This document shows positions 1 to 8,570 of a DNA stretch of 35,611 nt, piece by piece. The translations under genes and the position numbers were made by a program. Every line of letters starts with the position of its first letter. Position 1 is the stretch's first letter. The notes below the pieces were generated by a model that worked only from the letters and a program-made list of their open reading frames with translations, was not told the origin of the DNA and made no database searches. Source of the stretch: an uncultured Scytonema sp. (GTDB lineage: Bacteria; Cyanobacteriota; Cyanobacteriia; Cyanobacteriales; Nostocaceae); the NCBI GenBank assembly GCA_937873135.1, contig CALMVQ010000122.1:1-35611 (forward strand), given 5' to 3'.

Positions 1-645
1 TCCAGCCCTTCGTGCGTCTTCGTGTCGCACCCAAAACGGGTTTATTGTACGCGCTTGGCTGAAACACATATCTTTTCCTTAACCTGTCAAGGATGATCTA
101 GGGCTTACTATTGTGATTGATTATGTCCCGAATACTCAACTTCTATTTCGTGGGATGAGTGAATATACCACAAAATCCGCATTGATGATAAATCACGATT
201 TTTTATGACTTAGAGTATAAATGCCTTAAACCGTTTTTACACCAAGGCTAAAGCCAAAGGTTTTCAACGAGTATTCTTATAAAATTTTGGTGATTACTTC
301 GCTTCACTCCATTACAGTCGTGATGACTATTTTACGTCTATTCAAGTATAAATACTTAAAAAGGCTCCTGATTCGCCTCAAGTATCACTGCATAAGTTGA
401 TTTAGTTAAAACTTATAGTAAATAGTAGGCTAATTTAATGCCTATTCAATCTCGTTAGCCCGAAAATAACTAGAAGTGCTTATCTTCTACCAATTTTGGG
501 GATCAAGGACTAGTACAGCACGGCGTAAATAAAGCAACCATTTCAAACAGCCAGAAGCCTTGATTTATAACACTTTTGACTTTTGACTTTTGACTTTTGA
601 CGAACTCCTTGCGGTACTAGTAAGTTCACTAATTTGGACGAAACT
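1..645. other. Intergenic region without a recognisable gene
   Basis: No open frame here has a ribosome binding site, family motif or sensible length. The stretch is AT-rich and carries many stops in all frames. The only clear structure is the short tandem repeat at 574-601, listed separately, just ahead of the small secreted-protein gene. A decayed gene cannot be excluded, but nothing in it is recognisable. Confidence 0.6.
574..601. repeat. Heptameric short tandem repeat, 4 x ttttgac
   Basis: Four exact head-to-tail copies of ttttgac. This is the STRR type of repeat known from filamentous cyanobacteria. An identical four-copy tract lies at 32954-32981, so both tracts occur upstream of genes. 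They are probably neutral repeats and not coding. Confidence 0.9.
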
Positions 646-1182
646 ATGAAAAGACTACTTTCCTTAGTATTGATTGCAATTGTTACCGTAGGTATTTTGG
701 TTTCTGTAGGTAAACCAACACTCGCAACACCACCAGTACCCATTTGTAGCGGGCTTAAACTTTATGGAAATGCTGCGTATTCAGGACTCTGCAAATCACT
801 CAGCCCTGCAACTCAAACTAACTGGGTCTGCGAACTTTCTGGCTCAAATCCAGACGTTCACACAACATTCAATGCCGGCGAAAGCAATGGTCGTGACGCA
901 ACCCTCCTACATCTTACGGTAAGAACCCCATCTAAAGATGGGAAACAGTGTGAGGGCAATTCAAACTTAGGAGGAAATTGGCCCAATGGGTTGGCTCTTG
1001 GAGATGGTGAACAAAATAATATCTGTGGTGTGGATCTAAACAACTATGTAAAGCGGCTTAATAGTGTCCCGGAAGAATTCAAAGATTGCACAGAAGCATT
1101 TAATAAAGCACAAGAAAAAGGAAGAATTAATGAGAGTGTAAAAAACTCTTATATACAGAAATGCAAACAGTACTGCAAATAG
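646..1182 (+). CDS. Small secreted Cys-rich hypothetical protein
   Basis: No family is recognised. The product has 178 residues if started at the ATG of 646. A TTG four codons earlier is the alternative, but the ATG directly precedes a classical signal peptide: Met-Lys-Arg, a hydrophobic stretch over residues 4-20, and a probable cleavage near Thr-Leu-Ala-Thr around residue 28. The mature part is rich in Cys (among others in the PICSGL, GLCKSL, WVCELS, KQCEGN, NICGVD, KDCTEA and KCKQYCK segments), so disulfides in the periplasm or outside the cell are likely. The first half resembles no enzyme motif; the C-terminal 50 residues are charged and helical-looking. The gene stands alone between a tandem repeat and an IS1 remnant. 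Function unknown. Confidence 0.65.
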   Translation: MKRLLSLVLIAIVTVGILVSVGKPTLATPPVPICSGLKLYGNAAYSGLCKSLSPATQTNWVCELSGSNPDVHTTFNAGESNGRDATLLHLTVRTPSKDGKQCEGNSNLGGNWPNGLALGDGEQNNICGVDLNNYVKRLNSVPEEFKDCTEAFNKAQEKGRINESVKNSYIQKCKQYCK

Positions 1183-1844
1183 GATGAGTATATAGCCTTG
1201 TGCGACTTGTTCAAGGTAATTGTTCAGGGGGGTAACGACATAGTTCTTTAGATGCGGGTTTTCGCGAGTTATTCCCAGGCGATCACGTAGGCAGACGGCG
1301 AAAAAGTTAGGCGGTCGCCCTCAAAGCATTACTGAGTAATCTTTTGAGCTAAAACTTACAGTTATTACCTACCATTACTGACAAACGACGCTAACGAGAC
1401 TACGCGTCTTTTTATGTACTACAACTGGCTCGGATGACTCTTTTGTAGTACGCAAATCATCCGCAACAGTAACTTTTGAAAAAGTATATACCTTTTGTTC
1501 CGGAATTGTTGCGCCTGGAACTGGCTCTGGTGAAAACTTATGACTTTTTTATAGTCGATTTTTTGACACGTTTTTTTTGATGCACTTTTTAATTGATTTT
1601 TAGAGTTCCTGTTGCAAAGTCTGTAATACAGACAGCGATCGCACCAACGAATATTTATGTCAAACCGTGAACAATCTGGTGGTTGAGTACTAAGGCATTT
1701 CCAACATAGGTAAGTGGGATTTTCCCATGTGCCGAAATATTACTCCTCGCGACGCCTGTGGAGGATTTTGCTTTACAGACCAATGCTTTCACGCACAACT
1801 TACAGTTAAGTTTCCTACAGCTATAGATGCGCTAGCAAAAAAAC
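1183..1844. other. Intergenic region, no gene recognised
   Basis: About 660 bases without a supported gene. A 53-codon open stretch in the plus frame (about 1380-1543) reads partly protein-like (VTFEKVYTF...) but has no start codon with a ribosome binding site and no recognisable family, so it may be the remains of a gene. A HIP1-like gcgatcgc lies at about 1635. Confidence 0.5.
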
Positions 1845-1883
1845 CGGCGTTGCAGAATAGAAATATGAATTAGGGCGATCGCT

Positions 1884-2603
1884 ATGAAATGTCCAAGGTG
1901 TGAATCAACCCATATTCGTAAGAATGGGCAGCAACGTGGTAAACAAAACTACATATGTGTTAACTGTCAACGTCAGTTCATCGAATATTATGACCAAAAA
2001 GGATACACGGAGAATATTAAAAGCGAGTGCCTAGAAATGTACGTCAATGGTTCTGGTTTTCGGGCGATAGAAAGAGTAAAAAAGGTGCATCATACTACTG
2101 TGATAAGTTGGGTTAAACAAGCGGGTAATGCTTTACCGGATACTCCTTATAGGAATGAAATACCGGAAGTAACGCTTATTCGATGAATTAGAAACTTTTG
2201 TCGGCTCAAAAAAAACAAAATTTGGTTATGGACAGCAGTAAATCATAGCGTTCCAGGAATTATAGCATGGGTTTTAGGCGATAGAAGCTCCAAAACTTTT
2301 GAACAATTGTGGTTGATAATAAGATGTTGGCAATCTTATTTCTATGTAACAGATGGTTATCCTGTTTATCCTTGTTTTATTAGCAATGAAGACCACATCG
2401 TTAGTAAAACGTATATGACAAGGGTTGAAGGAGAAAACAGCCGTTTAAGACATTATCTTGCTCGACTACATCGTAAAACTTTTTGTTACTCTAAATCCGA
2501 AGAAATGCTTAAGTATTCAATTCGATTGGTAATACATTATCTCAAATATGGATCAGTGGCGCTGCGGGCGCATAGCGCCCGCAAGCTTGCGGCGATCGCA
2601 TAA
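1884..2603 (+). pseudogene. IS1-family transposase, frameshifted
   Basis: The first part (100 codons from 1884) carries an InsA-like zinc finger, CPRCES...CVNCQRQF, and a helix-turn-helix segment (GFRAIERVKKVHHTTVISW). The InsB-like catalytic part follows: DELETFVGSKK, then IWLWTAVNH, TDGYPVYPC, RVEGENSRLRHYLARLHRKT. The reading frame is broken twice within about 30 bases. An extra base near 2181 produces a stop at 2184, and one base is missing in the A-run at 2208-2215, which restores the original frame. The segment bearing the first catalytic Asp (D of DELET) is therefore out of frame with both flanks. The C-terminus (after LKYGSV) is replaced by residues encoded by a GC-rich palindromic repeat. 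DDE residues are otherwise present (D in TDGY, E in VEGEN). Confidence 0.85.
2564..2599. repeat. GC-rich palindrome plus HIP1 site inside the IS1 transposase 3' end
   Basis: A perfect 8-bp inverted repeat, gcgggcgc / gcgcccgc at 2564-2571 and 2575-2582 with a 3-base loop, is followed by the palindrome gcaagcttgc (2581-2590) and HIP1 gcgatcgc (2592-2599). It stands out from the AT-rich IS and supplies the last codons of the transposase. Short GC-rich palindromes ending in HIP1 are common mobile repeats in cyanobacteria. Confidence 0.75.
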
Positions 2604-2747
2604 TTCATATTTTGGTTCAGCAACGCCGATAGAGTTTAATCACTCAGTATGAAACCAAATATCCTTGACATATCTATAAAAGCCGAGAAAAAGAAGGTAT
2701 TTTTATCATTGATATCTTGACTTTACCTGTGTTGATACGCAAAATTA

Positions 2748-5237
2748 CTAGATATAATGATAACCCGTTGCTTTAGAAGCCCATAAATGTCCCTTAGTTT
2801 TGTATTTATCCCAATAGTAAGGGCCTAATGTTTTGTGTGTGATTTCTAAAAATGCATTTTCAACATTCTTCATAGTCATTTCCGGGAAATCCTTTTCTGC
2901 TGCGTCCTCTTTCGCTGTAGGCGTTTCGATTTTTTCTTGATTTGGTGAAATCTTACCTTTCTTATATTCAGTAACAAGTTCAATTTCATTAACAAGAACG
3001 TTTTGAGATTTTTCTGAGATTTCCCCAAACAAGCTTTCCTCAGCCTCTTTGCTATTAGCATTTTGCGCCAAGGCCAAATCAGATACACGTTGACCATATT
3101 TGGAAGTATCTATTAGTGCCCTTCCTAGTCCATTATGTTCTTCCTTGTGTTTAAAGTGCTGCAACTTATATCCAATGTTCATTAATAATGATTGCATTTT
3201 CTGTTGACGATTAACCTCTACGTTTCCACCTCCTTGCATTCCTTTTACTACATGATATGCTGCTCCACCGCTAAAGTAAGCTTCATTAGCGTATATTAGA
3301 GCTTTCCCTTGTTCTTTTTCAAATGCTACAATTAGTTTTGCTCGTTGTTCTAATAGATCCATTCGAGTTTGTTGCACTACTGCCTGAGGATCATCAAGAG
3401 CTTCTGCATTCTTTTTTAGGTTTTCTAATATTTCAGAGACTTTTTTAAGTGATTCAACATAGAGTTTATCCTTGGCTTGTGTATCTAGATGCAACTCCGC
3501 AGATTTTGAATTTTCTTGTATCTGATCTTTAACCTTGTCATCAAGAGCCTGTTTATCTTTTTCATTTTTTATTTCAGATTCAGTCTTGTGATATAAATTA
3601 TCCGTATCTTCAAAGATTGCTTGTACATCATCTAATGCAGGAATAACTAGTTGTGGTTCAGTCATGGCTTGCTCACAGCCATTTTTTTGACTAACACTTC
3701 TTAAGTAACTACTTAATTCTCTTTTGGTCTTATGCTTAAAAATAAACCATTGACCTTTGCCTTTTTTTGTCGAACCAAAGTATTGTCTGATTGCTAAAAA
3801 GGATAGTGCTAATTGTCTTCGATGTTTTTGTACTTTTGGATCATCAATAAACAATCTTTCCTCTGCTGTTTGCTGCTTAAATTTATCTTTATACAAGTTT
3901 CCAGCAGGCATAAAACCACTAGTATAAACGTTTGTATCTAACATTACACCTGGTGTTAACCCAAATTTTTTCATAAAAATTTGGTTAAAAAGTTCAACAG
4001 GTTCAGATTCCAATTCGGGATAATTACTTATCTCAAAAGTAATATCTATATCAGATGTATGTGTGACGCTACCAAGGTTTAATACTTCGATATCAAAATC
4101 ATCTAAATCCTCATGTCTTTTTTCAATTTCGCTTACAGTTTCTTGACATATCTGGTCTACTAATGCATTCCGATACTTTACCAATTCTTCCATACGCTTT
4201 AATTTTATTGCATATTGTTCTTCGGTTTCGTCTAGTTTTTTATAAGCTAAGTCTTCCTTCAGATTAAACCAATTCCAGTTATATTTCTTTAACGTATTTG
4301 GCAGATCAAACTTGGGACCAAGCCGCATTTTTTCTCTTGCCTGAAAGTCTTCTTGGGAAGCAAAATCGCTTTTGCTCAGTCCTAAAATATTGTCTTTGTT
4401 CCTTTGAATAACAGGATTCAAATTTAGAGACATGTTAATTGGCTTAGACTGTAAGCGGCTAATACTTCCCTGCTGCATCACATGAGTTAACTCATGGGCA
4501 ATTAACTCCTGCCCTTCTCGACTGCCCGGCGAATACGCCCCCTGCCGAAAGAATACATCCTGCCCCGTGGTAAACGCCTTCGCCTGTATCGATTGATTCA
4601 ATTGGTCAGCCTGGGAATCCGTGTGAACCTTCACCCCACTGAAATCAGATCCAAAAGCTTGTTCCATCGGTTTTCTCACCTGCTCTGCAAGTGGTTGTCC
4701 CCCACTCCTTGCCTTCTGAATGGAACTTTCTAAGTCAGGTGTAGCAGCCACACCACCAACACCTGCTTGAAGTTGTAACATTGGCTTCATTTGAAGCTTT
4801 TCCTCTTCTTCCGGTATTGCCTCACGCTGAAGATTTTGACTCTTTTGCTGGGCTACTGGTGCATTAATCTCGTTGACAACTAGGGAAGCTACCCTATCAG
4901 CTTCTTGTTCATATTTATCCCCAGGCGCACCAATCGTTAGTTTGGCTTGAATGCCTGTCCCTACAACAGATGAGGATTCTAGTGCTTTCTGTACTGGGTG
5001 TGGGCTATACAACCCTTCACGCTTCGCTTGATTTTCACCAGTTCGATGTATTGTCTCAAAAACCTTTCTTTTAATAGCTTCCCTCTCCTCTTTACTTGGA
5101 ATTCTGGATAGTTTAGCCTTTGGTAATAGCTGCGAGTCTACTTGTGTTTGTTGGTCAATTAAAGGCGGTACAATTGGGGAATGTTTTTTCTTGTTTGAGG
5201 ATTGCCCAAATGATTTATGCACGCGTTCATCAGCCAT
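2748..5237 (-). CDS. DUF4157 (eCIS-core) protein with putative nucleotidyltransferase effector domain
   Basis: The product has 829 residues. Residues about 96-256 are the DUF4157/eCIS-core domain: GAPGDKYEQEADRVA near 103-117, DFSGVKVHTDS near 198-208, and the zinc-protease-like HELTH motif at 248-252 followed by VMQQGS. This domain marks proteins encoded with extracellular contractile injection systems and is thought to mark cargo or associated factors. The N-terminal 95 residues are charged and low-complexity. Beyond residue 370 the protein carries LGSVTHTSDIDITFEI (388-403), which resembles the GS...DxD metal-binding signature of polymerase-beta-type nucleotidyltransferases; D434 in MLDTNVYTSG could be the third carboxylate. 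The spacing between GS and DxD is shorter than usual. A helical, Lys/Glu-rich region follows, with a segment EAYFSGGAAYHVV. No eCIS structural genes lie in the window. DUF4157 is certain; the transferase reading is inference. Confidence 0.85.
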   Translation of the reverse strand: MADERVHKSFGQSSNKKKHSPIVPPLIDQQTQVDSQLLPKAKLSRIPSKEEREAIKRKVFETIHRTGENQAKREGLYSPHPVQKALESSSVVGTGIQAKLTIGAPGDKYEQEADRVASLVVNEINAPVAQQKSQNLQREAIPEEEEKLQMKPMLQLQAGVGGVAATPDLESSIQKARSGGQPLAEQVRKPMEQAFGSDFSGVKVHTDSQADQLNQSIQAKAFTTGQDVFFRQGAYSPGSREGQELIAHELTHVMQQGSISRLQSKPINMSLNLNPVIQRNKDNILGLSKSDFASQEDFQAREKMRLGPKFDLPNTLKKYNWNWFNLKEDLAYKKLDETEEQYAIKLKRMEELVKYRNALVDQICQETVSEIEKRHEDLDDFDIEVLNLGSVTHTSDIDITFEISNYPELESEPVELFNQIFMKKFGLTPGVMLDTNVYTSGFMPAGNLYKDKFKQQTAEERLFIDDPKVQKHRRQLALSFLAIRQYFGSTKKGKGQWFIFKHKTKRELSSYLRSVSQKNGCEQAMTEPQLVIPALDDVQAIFEDTDNLYHKTESEIKNEKDKQALDDKVKDQIQENSKSAELHLDTQAKDKLYVESLKKVSEILENLKKNAEALDDPQAVVQQTRMDLLEQRAKLIVAFEKEQGKALIYANEAYFSGGAAYHVVKGMQGGGNVEVNRQQKMQSLLMNIGYKLQHFKHKEEHNGLGRALIDTSKYGQRVSDLALAQNANSKEAEESLFGEISEKSQNVLVNEIELVTEYKKGKISPNQEKIETPTAKEDAAEKDFPEMTMKNVENAFLEITHKTLGPYYWDKYKTKGHLWASKATGYHYI

Positions 5238-5367
5238 ATTTTTTACCTTTAAACAAAGGAATCACGTAATTTTTTCATTAAAAATTTACCTTTGTCAATT
5301 AGACTAATGTCTATTGTTAGCTAAGAAACCGATGAGCGAAGCCCCTGTCAGTTTAAATTCAGACCCC

Positions 5368-5373
5368 GAGGAG
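5368..5373 (+). promoter_or_regulatory. Ribosome binding site of the flavin monooxygenase
   Basis: gaggag lies about 8 bases before the ATG at 5382 and supports that start over the in-frame Met codon at position 9 of the protein. Confidence 0.6.
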
Positions 5374-5381
5374 ACTGAGAT

Positions 5382-7049
5382 ATGGCTAAGGTAAAACTGA
5401 ACGCTATGGAAACCAACCAGGAGCCGGGCGGTGATTTCGATGTAGTGATTGTCGGTGCCGGGTTCGCTGGACTCTACATGCTGCACCGTATGCGCGGGCT
5501 TGGGTTCTCTGCCCGCGTGTTCGAGGCGGGCAGCGGCGTCGGCGGCACGTGGTTTTGGAATCGCTATCCGGGGGCGCGGTGCGACGTCGAGAGCATGGAG
5601 TATTCCTACCAGTTCTCCGATGAGCTGCAGCAAGAGTGGGTGTGGACGGAGCGGTACGCCTCGCAACCGGAGATTCTGCGATATCTCAATCACGTTGCGG
5701 ATCGCTTCTCGCTGCGGCGTGATATCCAACTCAACACGCACGTGCTGGCCGCCACCTTCAATGAGACGGCAGGGCGCTGGACCATCGAGACGAGCGCGGG
5801 CAACCGGGTGTCGGCACAATTCTGTGTGATGGCGACGGGATGCCTCTCGTCCACGAACACGCCGAACTTCAAGGGGCGATCGCACTTTGCAGGGCCGTCG
5901 TATCACACTGGTAACTGGCCGCAAGAGGGAGTTGACTTCATTGGCAAGCGAGTCGGCGTGATCGGTACGGGTTCGTCGGCCGTTCAGTGTATTCCCCTCA
6001 TCGCGCAGCAGGCGTCCCACCTCAACGTGTTCCAGCGCACCCCCACCTATACCATTCCCGCGCACAACGGTCCCTTGGACCCAGAGGTGCAGCGAGAAGT
6101 CAAAGCCAACTACGCTAATTTCAGAGCATATAACAAGCTGCTGCCTTCCGGCCTCAACATTCGTCACAACGAGGCCTCAGCATTGGCGATTCCAAAGGAA
6201 GAGCGGCAGCACGAATACGAGGAGCGATGGGCGCATGGCGGGTTACCATTCCTGGGGGCGTTTGCCGACTTGTTGTTCAGCAAGGAAGCCAACGATACAG
6301 CAGCAGAGTTTATTCATGAAAAAATTCGCTCGGCTGTGCACGATCCGGTCATTGCCGAGAAGCTCTTGCCTCGCATCGTCTTCGGCTGCAAGCGCCCGTG
6401 TGTCGATACGGGGTACTACCAGACGTTCAATCGGTCAAACGTTACCTTGGTCAATGTGAGCAGCTCGCCCATCGAGGAGATCACGGAGAACGGCCTCACG
6501 GTGAAGGGCAAAAAATACGAACTCGATGCCATCGTGTTCGCCACCGGGTATGACGCGATGACGGGCTCATTGCTGAAAATCGATATTCGCGGGCATTGCG
6601 GGCGATCGCTCAAGGAGGCGTGGGCCGAGGGACCACGCACCTATCTTGGGGTTGCGACGGTCGGCTTCCCAAACCTGTTCACTATCACTGGTCCCGGCAG
6701 TCCTTCGGTGCTAACGAACATGATTCCGTCCATCGAGCAGCACGTTGAATGGATCGCCGACTGCGTTCTCTACGTTCGCGACCACGGCTTTGTGTGTATC
6801 AAGCCGACGCTCGCGGCGCAGGACGCTTGGGTCCACCACGTCAACTCAGTGGCCGGTGCCACGCTCTTTCCTACGTGCAACTCGTGGTACCTGGGGGCAA
6901 ACATCCCTGGCAAGTCCCGCGTGTTCATGCCCTACCTCGGCTTTCCCCCATACGTGCAAAAATGCAACGACGTTGCGGCAAAAGGCTACGAAGGGTTCGT
7001 ATTGATTCGGGGCAATGACGGCGAAAGACATGCTGCACTCTCCCGATAG
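5382..7049 (+). CDS. Baeyer-Villiger-type FAD/NADPH monooxygenase
   Basis: A 555-residue flavoprotein of the cyclohexanone/phenylacetone monooxygenase type, the usual length for the family. Residues 25-30 (GAGFAG) form the FAD-binding Rossmann motif. F169 to P180 (FAGPSYHTGNWP) is the Baeyer-Villiger fingerprint FxGxxxHTxxWP, and GTGSSA at 195-200 is the NADPH-binding Rossmann motif. Such enzymes insert one oxygen of O2 next to a carbonyl, giving esters or lactones, and often also oxidise sulfur. The natural substrate cannot be read from sequence. The gene is visibly richer in G and C, above all at third codon positions, than every neighbour, which suggests recent transfer from a high-GC bacterium. 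It stands alone, divergent from the eCIS-core gene, and needs no partner protein. Confidence 0.93.
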   Translation: MAKVKLNAMETNQEPGGDFDVVIVGAGFAGLYMLHRMRGLGFSARVFEAGSGVGGTWFWNRYPGARCDVESMEYSYQFSDELQQEWVWTERYASQPEILRYLNHVADRFSLRRDIQLNTHVLAATFNETAGRWTIETSAGNRVSAQFCVMATGCLSSTNTPNFKGRSHFAGPSYHTGNWPQEGVDFIGKRVGVIGTGSSAVQCIPLIAQQASHLNVFQRTPTYTIPAHNGPLDPEVQREVKANYANFRAYNKLLPSGLNIRHNEASALAIPKEERQHEYEERWAHGGLPFLGAFADLLFSKEANDTAAEFIHEKIRSAVHDPVIAEKLLPRIVFGCKRPCVDTGYYQTFNRSNVTLVNVSSSPIEEITENGLTVKGKKYELDAIVFATGYDAMTGSLLKIDIRGHCGRSLKEAWAEGPRTYLGVATVGFPNLFTITGPGSPSVLTNMIPSIEQHVEWIADCVLYVRDHGFVCIKPTLAAQDAWVHHVNSVAGATLFPTCNSWYLGANIPGKSRVFMPYLGFPPYVQKCNDVAAKGYEGFVLIRGNDGERHAALSR

Positions 7050-7234
7050 GCGAGGACAACAGCAACGCCAACGAGGTTTGAAGTTTCCTGTCTCTATATC
7101 TTGGTATTATTTTAAACGCAATTTAAGAAAGTTCGCTAATTGGCATTTTTTTCTTGTAGCATAGTTTTTGGGAAAATGCCTGGAGTTTAGTTAATACAAG
7201 GCTTTCCAGACCATCTTGCACGTTTGAGAGGGTC

Positions 7235-7280
7235 GAGGGGAACATTACTGTTCCACCCCTCCCGTCCGAAACCGTGCTTG
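7235..7280 (-). other. Possible remnant of a group II intron 3' end
   Basis: Read on the minus strand, AAGCACGGTTTCGG (7267-7280) looks like the 3' half of a domain V. It is followed by a hairpin with arms at 7249-7261 and 7235-7244 in the place of domain VI. The 5' half of domain V and any intron-encoded protein are absent, and the bulged A expected on the 3' side of domain VI is not evident. A decayed fragment or chance similarity are both possible. Confidence 0.25.
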
Positions 7281-7282
7281 TA

Positions 7283-7379
7283 GTAGGGTAGGTAGCCAGC
7301 GAGTTACCATATTGGCACTTTTCCAACCACCCCCCTCCAAACTAATCGTGACGTAGGGTAGGCAGCCAGCGAGTTACCA
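7283..7379. repeat. 27-bp direct repeat upstream of the LLM monooxygenase
   Basis: Two copies (7283-7309, 7353-7379) of a 27-bp unit beginning gtagggtagg and ending gagttacca differ at one base and start 70 bp apart. The second copy ends 5 bp before an extended -10 element, so it would sit in the -10 to -35 part of that promoter. It may be a regulator site or just a duplication. Confidence 0.7.
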
Positions 7380-7383
7380 AAAG

Positions 7384-7392
7384 TGCTATAAT
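7384..7392 (+). promoter_or_regulatory. Extended -10 promoter (TGcTATAAT)
   Basis: A consensus TATAAT at 7387-7392 is preceded by TG at the extended -10 position. No good -35 hexamer is seen at 16-18 bp. The ATG of the LLM monooxygenase lies about 95 bases downstream, leaving a 5' leader of about 85 bases. Confidence 0.5.
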
Positions 7393-7487
7393 ACAACGGT
7401 AAATTAATCAACAAATAGTAAATTAAATTCAGTAGCTTAAGCTAAAAGACTTCTGAAAACTTTGTTTTCAAGCAAATTATAGAAGCT

Positions 7488-8570
7488 ATGTCTCAACCAC
7501 GTTACGGGATTTGGATTCCCGTTTACGGTAATTGTGGCGCGATGAATCATCCAATTGAACCTCGTGACGCTAGCTATTTAAGAGCAAAGACACTTATCCA
7601 GTTAGCAGAAGAATGCGGGTTTACTACTACTCTCATCGCTGAACACATTATTAATCCGAGAAATCAAGAACTTGAGCAGCTAGAGACTTGGACAGCAGCA
7701 GCCGCCTTTGCTGAAGCAACTAACTCAATTGAAATCATTGCTGCTGTAAAGCCTTTGCTGTTTCATCCAGTCGTCTTAGCCAAGATGGCATTGGGTATCG
7801 ATGCTATCAGCGGCGGGCGTTTTGCAGTTAACCTCGTGAGTGCATGGTTTATGCCGGAATTAAAAAAATCTGGCATACCTTTCCTACCTCACGATGAGCG
7901 CTACCGCTATTCCCAAGAGTGGATCAAGGTGGTCAAGGCGTTGTGGAGTGGAGAACGGGTAAATTTTCAAGGAAAATATTTTGAGATTAATGATTTGTGT
8001 TTGCGTCCGCGTTCAGTAGCACAACCGCATCCCCGTGTATATCTGGGTGGTGAGTCAGAACCCGCTAAAGATTTAGCAGCTTCATATGCAGATGTATTTT
8101 TCCTGAATGGTCGTCCTTTGGAAGTAGTGCGTGAAGCGATCGCCTCCCTAAAAAAGCGGACACGCACACAATCCAGACCACTGCGCTTTGCTCTCTCAGC
8201 ATTTGTGATTGCGCGATCAACTGATGCACAAGCACAGACAGAATATGAATATTTGCTAGAACTCACCAAACTTGACGATAGAAGCGAACTTTTAAAAGGT
8301 GTTGAACCGGAAGTGGTAATGTTTAAAAACATGGCGAAATATCCGGGTGTGGGGAGTAACGGCGGCACAGCCGCAGGCTTAGTTGGTAGCTATGACACAG
8401 TTGCTGCACGGATAGCTGATTTTGTGGAGGTGGGAATTGATACTTTTATGCTGCAATTTCAACCCTTTTCTACAGAAATGAGACGCTTCTGCCAAGAAGT
8501 GATGCCGCGAGTGAGCGATCAGTTATCAGTTAACAATTATCAGTTATCAGCCGCTGGTATCCAACACTGA
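7488..8570 (+). CDS. LLM-class FMN-dependent monooxygenase (alkanesulfonate/dimethylsulfone type)
   Basis: 360 residues with the TIM-barrel luciferase-like fold: MSQPRYGIWIPVYGN at the start, GGRFAVNLVSAWF in the middle, HDERYRYSQEWIKVVKALW, YFEINDLCLRPRSVAQPHPRVYLGGES, and GLVGSYDTVAARIADFVEVGIDTFMLQF near the end. It is close to SsuD/SfnG/RutA-type enzymes, which use FMNH2 from a separate reductase to cleave C-S bonds of sulfonates or sulfones, or ring C-N bonds. No reductase is in the window. The sulfatase and sulfate-binding genes nearby favour organosulfur use. The last 18 residues (from SDQLSV) do not belong to the family: they are encoded by a copied repeat that also provides the stop codon. 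The next gene starts 85 bp downstream and may be co-transcribed. Confidence 0.88.
   Translation: MSQPRYGIWIPVYGNCGAMNHPIEPRDASYLRAKTLIQLAEECGFTTTLIAEHIINPRNQELEQLETWTAAAAFAEATNSIEIIAAVKPLLFHPVVLAKMALGIDAISGGRFAVNLVSAWFMPELKKSGIPFLPHDERYRYSQEWIKVVKALWSGERVNFQGKYFEINDLCLRPRSVAQPHPRVYLGGESEPAKDLAASYADVFFLNGRPLEVVREAIASLKKRTRTQSRPLRFALSAFVIARSTDAQAQTEYEYLLELTKLDDRSELLKGVEPEVVMFKNMAKYPGVGSNGGTAAGLVGSYDTVAARIADFVEVGIDTFMLQFQPFSTEMRRFCQEVMPRVSDQLSVNNYQLSAAGIQH

Larger units (their letters stand above)
1845..2628 (+). mobile_element. Inactive IS1-family insertion sequence
   Basis: The element is bounded by 28-bp imperfect terminal inverted repeats at 1845-1872 and 2601-2628, which match at 24 positions and both begin CGGCGTTGC at the outer end. 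The length of about 784 bp is usual for IS1. The flanks (1836-1844 and 2629-2637) show no target duplication, which points to an old insertion or to rearrangement. The transposase inside is broken, and a GC-rich palindrome has been inserted near its 3' end. Boundaries come from the inverted repeats alone. Confidence 0.85.
7050..7487. other. Intergenic region with repeats and a promoter
   Basis: About 440 bases between two monooxygenase genes. It holds an imperfect hairpin region (7235-7280) that may be the end of a group II intron, a 27-bp direct repeat (7283-7309 and 7353-7379) and an extended -10 promoter (7384-7392). No protein gene is supported. Confidence 0.7.

Noticed and set aside
1380-1543. 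Open stretch with protein-like composition
   Set aside because: No start codon with ribosome binding site, no recognisable family; kept only as a note in the intergenic entry.
5304-6167. Long minus-strand ORF opposite the flavin monooxygenase
   Set aside because: Antisense shadow of a GC-rich gene; no motifs, while the plus frame has the full BVMO signature.
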